From Planctomycetota bacterium (GTDB lineage: Bacteria; Planctomycetota; UBA8742; UBA2392), in assembly GCA_020848275.1 (NCBI GenBank), contig JADLAK010000018.1:26685-90684 (forward strand): DNA of 64,000 nucleotides, written 5' to 3'. The notes below the pieces were generated by a model. The model searched no databases. It was not told the DNA's origin and saw only the letters and a list, made by a program, of their open reading frames with translations. The position numbers were made by a program, and so were the translations under genes. This document shows, piece by piece, positions 33,401 to 41,925 of the stretch (positions are counted from its first letter, which is position 1; each line of letters begins with the position of its first letter).

Positions 33401-33931
33401 ATGCGCGCGGTGAATGCTATGCAGGCGGAATCGGACGTGATCGCGCAACTCGGCGCGTTGCTGAAAACGCCGCCGGACAAAGTCCTGGCGCGGGTTGAGG
33501 CCATGCAGAAGGAAAACCGCGAGCTGAAATCCGCGGGCCCGAAATCGGCCGGGATCGACGCCGGGGCGCTGGAAAAACTCCGCACCGGGGCGCAAACGGT
33601 TGGCGGCGCGAAGGTTATCGTTGCAGAACTTCCGGTGGGGGATGCCGCCGAGTTATTGACAATCATGGAGTCTCTGCGCCAAGATGCTCCGCCCCACGCG
33701 GTTCTGTTGGGCGGTAAGGCGGAAGACAAGGCCATGTTGGTCGTGGGTTTTTCGCCTGAACTGGTCAAACGCGGCCTTCACGCGGGCAAGCTTATCGGCG
33801 AAATCGCCAAGCTTGTCGGCGGCGGCGGCGGCGGCAAGCCGGAGCATGCACAGGCCGGCGGCAAGAACCCGCAGGGGCTGCCCGAGGCGTTGAAGCTGGG
33901 GCAGGAACGAATTTTGAAGGCATTGTCGTAG
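30437..33931 (+). CDS. alaS: Alanyl-tRNA synthetase interrupted in frame by a RAYT transposase domain
   Basis: The 1164-aa ORF is a full AlaRS: class II catalytic core (TTSGMHQFKDDFTG, FEMLGFFSFGDYFKKEAI), tRNA recognition helices, editing domain and C-terminal DHHA1-like domain with a Gly-rich segment. The editing-domain zinc ligands are split, HSATH upstream and CGGTH downstream. Between them is an extra 251-residue block (698-948) that is a complete REP-associated tyrosine transposase. Without the block the protein would be 913 aa, near the usual ~880. After VLSMGSMSDVP the expected FSRELCGGTHV follows only beyond the insert. Both halves stay in frame with no stop codon. It is the only alaS in view, so the chimera is probably translated and may charge tRNA-Ala; editing function is uncertain. 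Confidence 0.95.
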   Translation: MSTVNHIEVRDRFLKFFDRKFREWAKAKGEDPAKLPQMILPAYSLVPDDPSTLFTTSGMHQFKDDFTGNLKHGTKRATTCQKCMRTPDLENVGKTARHHTMFEMLGFFSFGDYFKKEAIAWIWEFYTVEMKLSKDKLRISVYQDDNEAYELWAKLEPSLKQKNWIYRFGENDNFWPAGSPSQGPNGVCGPCSEIFYDLGASYDKPTLNGADDPSNNGDRFMEIGNIVFTQFERSGPIPGKGTLTPLPAKNIDFGGGLERLIVALENVPTTLDTSLFTPVREKMRALLGKPAPQVGGDENVREKRIADHIRASTFLIADGVVPSNEKQGYVLRRVLRRAYRDGNKLGFKGPFLHKLARPIIDTFGDVPDYRNLKENPAAIEGAIKQEEEAFDKVLARGLEKVNALIADLKKRGQKVLDGALAFDLHSTYGLPVDVTRDELTEAGFTLDEPGFEAAFDKFREDSRKAGGFSGEVFDKGWFAQLKAKARPTEFLGYQTSRAAGNVVGISHNENLVDYIREGSTATVILDKTPFYGESGGQVGDSGVLQLPGGKFIVADTKKKEDYILHVGKLESGKLSTSDTVEAIVDDARRTQIRANHSATHLMHAALRKVLGEHVVQRGSEVASDRLRFDFTHTKPVSWDERREIERIVNEQIVHNADVCTDIMSPDKAREAGAMALFGEKYGDRVRVLSMGSMSDVPSDGSAGFQPAKGALDIRDRGYLPHWEKLGATYFVTFRLDDSLPESVRKALEFERKDIVLTAEQVGRPLSESELDRLDHLYSEKMEDVLNAGHGACHLRRADCAKIVSDAFKHFDKKRYDLFAWVVMPNHVHVVFCPYDGEKLADIMHSWKSFTAKECNKVLGREGIFWQPEYFDRLIRNKAEFARKVTYVEQNPVVAKLGNWDWVWTFEMQAAGTAALPAGQRPANSETPATPAGLRPTSRAAETATSQRPFSRELCGGTHVRRTGDIGLFKIVSEGSSAAGVRRIEAVTGMRAVNAMQAESDVIAQLGALLKTPPDKVLARVEAMQKENRELKSAGPKSAGIDAGALEKLRTGAQTVGGAKVIVAELPVGDAAELLTIMESLRQDAPPHAVLLGGKAEDKAMLVVGFSPELVKRGLHAGKLIGEIAKLVGGGGGGKPEHAQAGGKNPQGLPEALKLGQERILKALS
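32540..32556. repeat. Left REP hairpin of the alaS insert
   Basis: GCGGGC, loop TTCCA, GCCCGC, preceded by GGTAGC. The 10-mer GGTAGCGCGG at 32534 is matched by its complement CCGCGCTACC at 33174-33183, so the ends are in inverted orientation. Confidence 0.85.
33161..33267. repeat. Right REP hairpin array of the alaS insert
   Basis: Four hairpins lie in series, all translated in frame. GCGGCC/GGCCGC is at 33161-33177. GCGGGCC/GGCCCGC is at 33185-33201. GGGCC/GGCCC is at 33229-33241. GGCC/GGCC with GAGAC loop is at 33252-33265. Two hairpin types alternate (GGCC-GGAC-type and GGGCC-type), as in bacterial interspersed mosaic elements. Confidence 0.85.
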
Positions 33932-33971
33932 GGACACGCGGCAGCGTGTCCGCGGAAACCGGAGTCATGCA

Positions 33972-34160
33972 ATGGCTACACCGAAAAAACGCAGTTCGAA
34001 ATCGCGTCGCAACACGCGCCGCTCGCATCACGCCCTCAAGCTGCCCCACCTTGGCAAAGATCCCAAGACCGGCGCGCCCAAGCTGCCCCATACCGTCTGC
34101 GAAGACAGCGGCTACTACGGCAAGGAGAAGCGCGTCTTCGTGGTCGAGGAAAAGCTGTAA
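33972..34160 (+). CDS. rpmF: Ribosomal protein bL32
   Basis: The 62-aa product starts MATPKKRSSKSRRNTRRSHH, the standard bL32 start, and ends with a KRVFVVEEKL tail. It has a single Cys (HTVCEDSGYYG) rather than the four-Cys zinc ribbon, so it appears to be a largely zinc-independent form. It opens the classic rpmF-plsX-fabH-fabD-fabG cluster. Confidence 0.95.
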   Translation: MATPKKRSSKSRRNTRRSHHALKLPHLGKDPKTGAPKLPHTVCEDSGYYGKEKRVFVVEEKL

Positions 34161-34175
34161 TCGGGGAGAGCAGCC

Positions 34176-35201
34176 ATGCCGCGGATTGCCGTGGATGCAA
34201 TGGGTGGAGACAACGCCCCGGGCGTTGTCGTGCGCGGCGCGTACAAATACGCGCAGACGCAACCCGATCACCAGGTCATTCTCGTTGGCATCGAGGACAA
34301 AGTCGCCCCGGTGCTGGCGCAGTGCGGCCCCGCGCTCAAGAACATCTCGCTGGTACATGCTCCTGATGTGATCGGGATGGACGAGCATCCGCGCGACGCC
34401 CTGCGCAAAAAGAAGCACAACTCGCTGAGCGTCGGCTGCGACCTTATCCGCCAGGGCAAAGCTGACGCCGTGCTCAGCGCCGGCAACACCGGCGGCCTGG
34501 TCATGGCGGCCACGGTAATCCTGCGCACGCTGCCGGGCGTGATGAAGGCCGGCATCGCGACCACGCTGCCCACCGTCAAGGGCCGCATCGTGATGATGGA
34601 CGTCGGCGCCAACGTCGAGACCAAGCCCAATCATCTGCTGCAGTATGCGGCGATGGGCGAAATTTTCTACCGCGCCCTGATGCCTGCGCGCGAAAAGCTG
34701 CGCGTCGGCTTGCTGACCGTCGGCTCTGAAGAAGGCAAAGGCAGCACCGTGATCCGTGAGGCCCACGCGTTGCTCACGCAAAGCGGCTTGAGTTTCTCGG
34801 GCAACTGCGAAGGCAACGACATCTTCGAGGGCAACTTCGAAGTGGTTGTCTGCGACGGCGAGCTTGGCAACGTGGTGCTCAAAACCGCCGAGGGCATCGC
34901 CGACGCGATCACCAAGCTGCTGATGGGCCACGTGAAGGCCGCGGAACTCGCGACCGACCCGCGCTGGGCCAAGGCGGCGGGCGGCCTGATGAAGGACATC
35001 GACTGGCGCGACGTCGGGGGCGCGGTGTTGCTTGGCGTGGGCGGGACTGTCGTGATTTCCCACGGCCGCAGTGACGAGCGTGCGATTTTCTCGGGCATCC
35101 GTGTGGCCGCCGAGTGCTGCCAGCACAAGGTCAACGAGCAGATCGTCAAGGTGCTGGAGTCGCAGAAGGCCAAAAGCGGCGCCGGCGTCACACCGGCGTA
35201 A
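34176..35201 (+). CDS. plsX: Phosphate acyltransferase PlsX
   Basis: The 341-aa product starts IAVDAMGGDNAPGVVVRG, the PlsX hallmark. It continues with LSAGNTGGLVMAA, DVGANVETKP and a C-terminal GAVLLGVGGTVVISHGRS. It makes acyl-phosphate from acyl-ACP, the acyl donor for PlsY in phospholipid synthesis, at the membrane surface. It follows rpmF by 15 bases, with a GGGGAGAG ribosome-binding site. Confidence 0.97.
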   Translation: MPRIAVDAMGGDNAPGVVVRGAYKYAQTQPDHQVILVGIEDKVAPVLAQCGPALKNISLVHAPDVIGMDEHPRDALRKKKHNSLSVGCDLIRQGKADAVLSAGNTGGLVMAATVILRTLPGVMKAGIATTLPTVKGRIVMMDVGANVETKPNHLLQYAAMGEIFYRALMPAREKLRVGLLTVGSEEGKGSTVIREAHALLTQSGLSFSGNCEGNDIFEGNFEVVVCDGELGNVVLKTAEGIADAITKLLMGHVKAAELATDPRWAKAAGGLMKDIDWRDVGGAVLLGVGGTVVISHGRSDERAIFSGIRVAAECCQHKVNEQIVKVLESQKAKSGAGVTPA

Positions 35202-35225
35202 TCATTGTCATTCGCGAAATTTCAA

Positions 35226-35258
35226 GATGGCGTGGCCGCAGGGCCGCGCTACAGCCTT
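35226..35258. repeat. REP-like hairpin between plsX and fabH
   Basis: GTGGCCGCAGGGCCGCGCTAC lies in the 114-base gap. Its GGCCGCGCTAC end is identical to the right REP of the alaS insert (33172-33182). It is likely a substrate-type REP related to the RAYT inside alaS. Confidence 0.55.
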
Positions 35259-35315
35259 TCCAGAGCGGCGCAATTTATCTAATGTGCGCCCTTCAATCTG
35301 GCGGGGCCTCAAACG

Positions 35316-36299
35316 GTGCAGAACCTGAGTCCGGGCATTATCGGCGTCGGCTCGTATATTCCCGAGCGCGTTGTCACCAACGACGACCTTAAGCAGTTTG
35401 TCGATACCAACGATGAGTGGATCCGGACCCGCACCGGCATCCGCGAGCGCCGCTTTGCGCGCGCCGACGAATACACCTCGGACATGGCGCTGGCGGCCCT
35501 GAAAAAGGCGCTGGCGCGCGCCGAGATCGACGCCAAGAAACTCGATTACATCCTGGTCGCGACCGCGAGCCCTGACAACACCTTCCCCAACACCGCGTGC
35601 TGGGTGCAGAAGGGGCTGGGCCTCGAAGGCGTGGCATGTCTTGACGTGTCAACGGCGTGTTCGGGCTTTGTATACGCGCTGCAGCTCGCCACCGCACTGG
35701 TTGCCTCCGGCCAGAACAAATGCGTCGCGGTCATCGGCGCCGAGAAACTTTCGGCCATCACGAACTTCCAGGACCGCGGCTCTTGTATTTTGTTCGCGGA
35801 TGGCGCGGGCGCGGCAGTCGTTACGATGACGCAGGGCCGCGGCACGATCATCTGCAGCAACACAGGCGCGCTGTTCGATTACGACGCGCTGGCCGTGCCC
35901 GCCGGCGGTTGCCGCCTGCCGGCTTCGCGCGAAACCGTCGAAAAGAACCAGCACACGATCGCCATGAACGGCCGCGCGACCTACCAGACCGCCGTGCGCA
36001 AGTTTGTCGAGATGGCCAACGAGGCCTGCACGCGCGGTGGCATCAAGATTTCCGACCTGAACATCGTGATCCCGCACCAGGCCAACGAGCACATCGTCTA
36101 CAGCGCCATGGACCGCGCCGGTGTGCCGCGTGAACGGGTGATCCTGAACATCGACCGCGTCGGCAACACGAGTTCGGCCAGCATCCCGATCGCGTTCGAT
36201 GAGGCCGTCGGCGACGGCCGCATCAAGCGCGGCGATTACATCCTGCTGATGGGCTTCGGCGGCGGCCTGAGCTGGGGATACAATCTGATCAAGTGGTAG
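35316..36299 (+). CDS. fabH: Beta-ketoacyl-ACP synthase III
   Basis: The 327-aa product has the FabH triad: Cys in DVSTACSGFVYAL, His in VIPHQANEHIV, Asn in VGNTSSASIPIA. The ending GFGGGLSWG is also typical. It starts fatty-acid synthesis by condensing acetyl-CoA, or other short acyl-CoA, with malonyl-ACP. It starts at GTG 35316 with a weak ribosome-binding site. A propionyl-CoA pathway is encoded downstream, so propionyl-CoA could be a primer; this is inference. Confidence 0.97.
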   Translation: MQNLSPGIIGVGSYIPERVVTNDDLKQFVDTNDEWIRTRTGIRERRFARADEYTSDMALAALKKALARAEIDAKKLDYILVATASPDNTFPNTACWVQKGLGLEGVACLDVSTACSGFVYALQLATALVASGQNKCVAVIGAEKLSAITNFQDRGSCILFADGAGAAVVTMTQGRGTIICSNTGALFDYDALAVPAGGCRLPASRETVEKNQHTIAMNGRATYQTAVRKFVEMANEACTRGGIKISDLNIVIPHQANEHIVYSAMDRAGVPRERVILNIDRVGNTSSASIPIAFDEAVGDGRIKRGDYILLMGFGGGLSWGYNLIKW

Positions 36300-36313
36300 T
36301 CGGGGAAAAATAC

Positions 36314-36391
36314 AGGCTAAAAGCTAAAGGCTAAAATTTGATTTGGGTCGGCGATGACCCGGGACAAATTTTAGCTTTTGGCCTTTAGCTT
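36314..36391. repeat. Intergenic word palindrome, family 7 (GCTAAAAGCTAAAGG-type)
   Basis: The left arm (36314-36340) holds three variants of GGCTAAAAGCTAAAGGC. The right arm (36365-36391) is their complement. Between them GGGTC/GACCC forms a small hairpin (36346-36360) whose sequence GGGTCGGCGATGAC nearly repeats the loop of family 2 at 7941. It separates fabH and fabD. Confidence 0.8.
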
Positions 36392-36414
36392 GTTGTTTCA
36401 AAGGGACATTTCGC

Positions 36415-37353
36415 ATGCCAAAGACAGCATTGTTGTTCCCCGGTCAGGGTGCGCAGTTCGTCGGGATGGGTAAAGATCTGGCGGAAGCGTTTCCGGCCGC
36501 AAAAGCCGTGTTCGCGCAGGCCGACAAGCTGCTGGATTTCCCGCTCTCGCGCGTGTGCTTTGAGGGCCCGGAAGCGGACCTCAACAAGACCGACGTCAGC
36601 CAGCCCGCGATTCTGGCGCATTCCTGGGCCGTGTTCGAAGTTCTTAAATCGACCGAAAAAGGCCGCGCGCTCATAGATCGCGGTCTGGTTGCCGCGGGAC
36701 TCTCGCTCGGTGAATATTCCGCGCTGGCCGCTGCCGGCGCGATGAGCTGGGCCGACGCACTCAAGCTTGTCCGGGCCCGTGGGCGTTATATGCAAGAGGC
36801 GTGCGTTATTAAACCGAGCACCATGGCGAGCATCGTCGGGCTTGACGACGACAAGCTTGAGGCGGCGGTTGCGCCTGCGCGTGCGCTGGGCGTCTGCGTG
36901 CTCGCGAACTTCAACGCACCGGGACAGGTCGCGATCAGCGGTGAGAAGCCTGCCATTGAAGAAGCCATGAAACTGGCCAAGGCCGCCGGCGCGAAGCTGA
37001 TTGCGCCTCTCGCGGTCGCGGGTGCCTTCCACAGCCCGCTGATGGAGCCTGCGCGCGAACGCCTTGCCAAGGAAATCGACGCGACGAAATTCAGCGTGCC
37101 GCGCATCGGCGTGGTTGCCAACGTGGATGCAGCGGAGAGTCGCGACCCGGCGGTGCTTAAACAGAACCTCGTGCGCCAGTTGACAGTGCCGGTGCTGTGG
37201 GCGAAGTCGATGCAGAAGCTGGTCGATCAGGGCTACGACGAGTTCGTCGAAATCGGCCCCGGCACCGTTCTCGCGGGCCTGTTGAAGCGTACCGCAAAAA
37301 CCGCCGCACGCCTAAGCCTCGGCAAACCCGACGACCTAAAAGCGTTCGCGTAG
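36415..37353 (+). CDS. fabD: Malonyl-CoA:ACP transacylase
   Basis: The 312-aa product has LFPGQGAQFVGMG at the N-terminus, the nucleophile Ser in AAGLSLGEYSALAAAG, and the His in AGAFHSPLMEPA. It transfers malonyl from CoA to ACP for chain elongation. The ribosome-binding site AAAGGGA precedes ATG. A near-perfect palindrome separates it from fabG. Confidence 0.97.
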   Translation: MPKTALLFPGQGAQFVGMGKDLAEAFPAAKAVFAQADKLLDFPLSRVCFEGPEADLNKTDVSQPAILAHSWAVFEVLKSTEKGRALIDRGLVAAGLSLGEYSALAAAGAMSWADALKLVRARGRYMQEACVIKPSTMASIVGLDDDKLEAAVAPARALGVCVLANFNAPGQVAISGEKPAIEEAMKLAKAAGAKLIAPLAVAGAFHSPLMEPARERLAKEIDATKFSVPRIGVVANVDAAESRDPAVLKQNLVRQLTVPVLWAKSMQKLVDQGYDEFVEIGPGTVLAGLLKRTAKTAARLSLGKPDDLKAFA

Positions 37354-37359
37354 TTGCGA

Positions 37360-37426
37360 GCCCACTGCGTAAGCGGTGGGATATTGGGTGTGCACTGGTT
37401 TCCATCCCACCGCTTACGCAGTGGGC
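37360..37426. repeat. Intergenic word palindrome, family 8, perfect copy
   Basis: Two 23-base arms (37360-37382 and 37404-37426) are exactly complementary around a 21-base loop. Each carries CACTGCGTAAGCGGTGGG or its complement. The same word occurs, degraded, at 7002 and 47805. It separates fabD and fabG. Confidence 0.92.
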
Positions 37427-37452
37427 TTGAATAAGGCAACAAAAGGACACAC

Positions 37453-38199
37453 ATGCCCACATTGAATGGCCGTAAGGCTCTGATTACCGGTGCGAGCCGC
37501 GGCATTGGACGCGCGATTGCCGAGGCGTTTGCCCGCGAAGGCGCCGCCCTGGCGTTGATTGCCACCGCGCTTGAAAAAACCAACGAGACCGCGCAGCGCT
37601 GCAAGGAAATCGGCGCGCCGAAGGTCATGCAGTTCGCGCTCGACGTTCGGTCCAGCGCCGAATGCGACCGCGTGATCAAGGAAGCGACCGCCGGGCTCGA
37701 CGGCATCGACATCGTTGTCAACAACGCGGGCGTCACCAAAGACAATCTGTTGATGCGCCTGACCGACCAGGACTACGATGCCGTCCTCGATACCAACCTG
37801 CGCGGCGCGTTTAATATTACTCGGGCTGCATGTCGCCCGCTGATGAAGTCCAAGGCTGGCCGCCTCATCAACATTGCCAGCGTCGTCGGCATGACGGGCA
37901 ACGCCGGGCAGGCCAATTACGCCGCAAGTAAGGGCGGTTTGATCGCGTTTACGAAGAGCGTCGCCAAGGAGCTCTCGGGCCGCGGCGTGACCGCCAACGT
38001 GATCGCGCCCGGGTTCATCGAGACGGATATGACCGCGGGGCTGGACCCGAAGGTCAAAGAGGGCGTGCTGAAGGAAATCCTGCTGGGTCGCCTCGGCAAG
38101 CCCGAGGACATTGCGGCTGCCGCGGCCTATCTGGCCAGCGACGCCGCGGGTTACATCACCGCGCAGGTGCTGGTGGTGGATGGGGGCCTGACGGCGTAG
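37453..38199 (+). CDS. fabG: 3-oxoacyl-ACP reductase
   Basis: The 248-aa SDR has the NADP-binding TGASRGIGRAIAEAF, the NNAG motif (VVNNAGVTKDN), the catalytic Ser (NIASVVGMTG) and the YxxxK pair (NYAASKGG). It ends with the QVLVVDGGLTA tail typical of FabG. It reduces 3-oxoacyl-ACP in the elongation cycle. A DUF433 gene starts 25 bases after it. Confidence 0.97.
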   Translation: MPTLNGRKALITGASRGIGRAIAEAFAREGAALALIATALEKTNETAQRCKEIGAPKVMQFALDVRSSAECDRVIKEATAGLDGIDIVVNNAGVTKDNLLMRLTDQDYDAVLDTNLRGAFNITRAACRPLMKSKAGRLINIASVVGMTGNAGQANYAASKGGLIAFTKSVAKELSGRGVTANVIAPGFIETDMTAGLDPKVKEGVLKEILLGRLGKPEDIAAAAAYLASDAAGYITAQVLVVDGGLTA

Positions 38200-38223
38200 G
38201 GTCGCGCTTGTTAGAATGCCTGC

Positions 38224-38445
38224 ATGGCGCCGTTTGAACGAATCGCGGTTGATCCAGCCATCATGCGCGGCCAGCCTTGCATCAAGGGCACGCGCATTAC
38301 CGTGGCGTCCATTCTCGGCATGCTGGGCAAGGGCCACACTCGTGAGCGAATCCTTAAGGGTTATCCGGACCTCAAGCCCGAAGACATTGATGAGGCGCTT
38401 GCGTACGCGTCCTGGCGCATGACTGAATCGGAAGTTCACGCCTGA
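38224..38445 (+). CDS. DUF433 antitoxin-like protein
   Basis: The 73-aa product is a complete DUF433 domain: RIAVDPAIMRGQPCIKGTRITV, then ILKGYPDLKPEDIDEALAYA. These proteins have a winged-helix fold and pair with DUF5615 PIN-like proteins in putative VapBC-type modules. The partner lies 16 bases downstream but is truncated. Confidence 0.88.
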   Translation: MAPFERIAVDPAIMRGQPCIKGTRITVASILGMLGKGHTRERILKGYPDLKPEDIDEALAYASWRMTESEVHA

Positions 38446-38460
38446 CCGCGACAAACGTCC

Positions 38461-38736
38461 ATGCAAATCGTAATCGATTGCTGTCTGACAACGGATTGGG
38501 AGCCGATCCTCAAAACCGCCGGCTTTGACGTGGTTCATTGGCGCAATATCGGTCCGATTCAGGCCAGCGACATTGAAATCGCTCGCTGGGCCGCAGCGAA
38601 CGATCACGTAGTGTTGACGCAGGATCTTGATTACGGCGCATGCCCGCATTCGTCTGTTGCCTTTGAAGTGAAATCAGACTGGTTGGTCGCAAACGCTGCA
38701 AAACCATCCACAGATGACGCAGATTGGCGCAGATAA
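38461..38736 (+). pseudogene. DUF5615 PIN-like toxin, truncated by a word palindrome
   Basis: The 91-aa frame matches the DUF5615 N-terminus: DVVHWRNIGPIQASDIEIARWAA, then VVLTQDLDYGA. Family members run to roughly 110-120 aa and continue with a conserved C-terminal part. Here the sequence diverges after LDYGA, and the last nine residues (STDDADWRR) and the stop codon come from the left arm of the family 9 palindrome. It is probably inactive, leaving the DUF433 protein without a partner. Confidence 0.7.
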
Positions 38737-38774
38737 AAGCGCTATCTGTGTTCATCTGCGCAATCTGTGGATGG
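38704..38774. repeat. Intergenic word palindrome, family 9 (CACAGATGACGCAGATT-type)
   Basis: The left arm (38704-38736) has CCATCCACAGATGACGCAGA followed by a second variant. The right arm (38743-38774) is its complement, ATCTGCGCAATCTGTGGATG. The left arm encodes the end of the truncated DUF5615 frame. A further one-armed word, CTTTGCGTCATTGCGCC at 38788, follows before pccB. Confidence 0.85.
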
Positions 38775-38841
38775 CTGTTATGCAGTTCTTTGCGTCATTG
38801 CGCCTTTGCGTGAGCGCAGTTCTGTGGCTAAATAGCCCGCC

Positions 38842-40446
<1,605 letters not shown>

Positions 40447-40460
40447 GAAACTGCTTTTTG

Positions 40461-40556
40461 TCCACGGAAGACACGGAGAAACACGGAATGGCAGCGAATC
40501 AGTCAACGCTTCAGGAATACGCGTCTGTTTTCCGTGGTTTCCGTGCCTTCCGTGGA
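40461..40556. repeat. Intergenic word palindrome, family 10 (CCACGGAAGACACGGA-type)
   Basis: The left arm (40461-40489) is three variants of CACGGAAGACACGGAGAAA. The right arm (40528-40556) is the complement, TTTTCCGTGGTTTCCGTG and so on, ending four bases before the ATG of the lipoprotein gene. The ORF track's longer start reads through the repeat. Confidence 0.85.
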
Positions 40557-40559
40557 AAA

Positions 40560-41180
40560 ATGCTGTTGCTTTTGGTTTTTGTATTTGTGGCCGCATGTCC
40601 ACGCGATCCGCGCCTTGAACTCACGCCCGACCAGCAGGCGGTCGTCACGGCCGCTGAGCGTTACGCCGTGGCGCTCGGCAAGTCCGACTACGAGGGCATG
40701 TGGAATCTGCTTAGCCCCAGCAGCCAGGAGTGGGTTGTGCGCAACCTTGAAGGCGAAGGGGGCGTGCGCATGACCATTGCGCTGAAAACGAAGGAACTCG
40801 AAACCAACGCACTTGCCGGCAAGGAAAAAGCGGAGGCCGAGGCCTACCTGGCGCGCATGCCCAAGGCGCCCGAGCTCAAGGAGATGACCGGTAAGGACTA
40901 TTATATCTGGCAGCTCAAGCGCACGGTTACCGATGCCCAGCGCGCGGAAACCGCCCGGTTGTTCAATTTCAGCAACGTCCGCGAGGTGGTCGTGCCCGCC
41001 AACAGCGACATGGCGACCCTGGTGTTGAAGGCCGGCGATCCCGACCGTTACACTTTTGTACGGGCACGCGATGGCTGGAAATTGGAGCTTCCGCAGAAGC
41101 GTTTGCTCGATCTTGACGCGGCGCGGATGAAGGAAGTTGACGCAATACCCAAAAAAGAGCATGACGAAAGCCGCGATTAG
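40560..41180 (+). CDS. Predicted lipoprotein of unknown function
   Basis: The 206-aa product starts MLLLLVFVFVAAC with a lipobox (VAAC). The mature part begins with an acidic helix pair (LTPDQQAVVTAAERYAVALGKSDYEGMWNLLSPSSQEW), which resembles small NTF2-like or DUF4878-type stress lipoproteins. ATG at 40560 is inside the track ORF, which otherwise translates the family 10 repeat. It lies between pccB and two exported paralogues. Confidence 0.75.
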   Translation: MLLLLVFVFVAACPRDPRLELTPDQQAVVTAAERYAVALGKSDYEGMWNLLSPSSQEWVVRNLEGEGGVRMTIALKTKELETNALAGKEKAEAEAYLARMPKAPELKEMTGKDYYIWQLKRTVTDAQRAETARLFNFSNVREVVVPANSDMATLVLKAGDPDRYTFVRARDGWKLELPQKRLLDLDAARMKEVDAIPKKEHDESRD

Positions 41181-41237
41181 AAGTATTTGTCTTAGGCCAA
41201 AAGACTTGGGGACCAATCTTCCAAAGGAGGCGGGAAC

Positions 41238-41846
41238 GTGAAATCAATGACCAGAGTGACGCTGTTGCTCGTGCTTTGTGCGGGCGTGATTTACCTTGCG
41301 GGTTGCGGCGGCGGCGGCGGAACGGCCCAGCCGGAAGATATCGCCACGGGCGCAATCAACGCGATAAAGGGTGAGAACTTCACCGCGCTTTATAACTACG
41401 GACCGCAGTGGGCTCGCGATGCACAGCCCAAGGAGACCGAGGTGCGCAAGTGGCGCGCTAAGGAAAAGTGGGACTTGTGGAAGGACTTCAAGAAACGTTT
41501 TGACGGAGATGGCAACTTGGACCCGAAGAATAAGTCCGGCATCACCGAATCAGAAGAAAAGTGGATGGGCGCTTCAGACGCACAGCGCACGGCCGTGCTG
41601 ATGGGCCTCTACCGCATCTACAACAATGAGGAATGGGAGAAGCGCCTGAAGGAGGGTGACTGGTACCTCGACGGTCGTGACGTCAAGCTGGACATCGAGG
41701 GCCAAGGACGCGCGACGTTCACCTACAGGAACCGTTACAACGACACAATAACCGTCGTTTGCACTCGTGAGAACGCGCTGTGGTCGCTTGGAAACGTCAC
41801 GGTTGAGATGCCCAAGGATATGCCGAAGAAGCCGAAGGACGAGTAG
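41238..41846 (+). CDS. Predicted lipoprotein, first of a tandem pair
   Basis: The 202-aa product starts MKSMTRVTLLLVLCAGVIYLAGC with a clear lipobox followed by a Gly linker. The mature domain has WRAKEKWDLWKDFKKRF, GASDAQRTAVLMGLYRIYN and a C-terminal beta half (VKLDIEGQGRATFTYRNRYND). It is closely similar to the next gene over its whole mature length. AAAGGAGG is a strong ribosome-binding site before GTG/ATG at 41238. The function is not recognised; the fold looks like a helix pair plus sheet (NTF2-like). Confidence 0.75.
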   Translation: MKSMTRVTLLLVLCAGVIYLAGCGGGGGTAQPEDIATGAINAIKGENFTALYNYGPQWARDAQPKETEVRKWRAKEKWDLWKDFKKRFDGDGNLDPKNKSGITESEEKWMGASDAQRTAVLMGLYRIYNNEEWEKRLKEGDWYLDGRDVKLDIEGQGRATFTYRNRYNDTITVVCTRENALWSLGNVTVEMPKDMPKKPKDE

Positions 41847-41863
41847 TTTGGGTGAAATCTTCA

Positions 41864-41895
41864 ACGGGCGCGACAATCTGTCGCGCCCGTTTTGT
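41864..41895 (+). terminator. Rho-independent-type terminator between the tandem exported paralogues
   Basis: ACGGGCGCGACA, loop ATC, TGTCGCGCCCGT then TTTGT. The stem is a perfect 12 bp. It separates transcription of the two paralogues. Confidence 0.9.
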
Positions 41896-41925
41896 ATTCT
41901 CGCGCCATCCCTAACGGAGAAGCCC

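Noticed and set aside
37414-38649. 411-aa minus-strand ORF
   Set aside because: Shadow of fabG and the DUF433 region; no family pattern.
40458-40559. N-terminal extension of the 40560 lipoprotein
   Set aside because: It would translate the family 10 palindrome; the lipoprotein signal peptide starts at ATG 40560.
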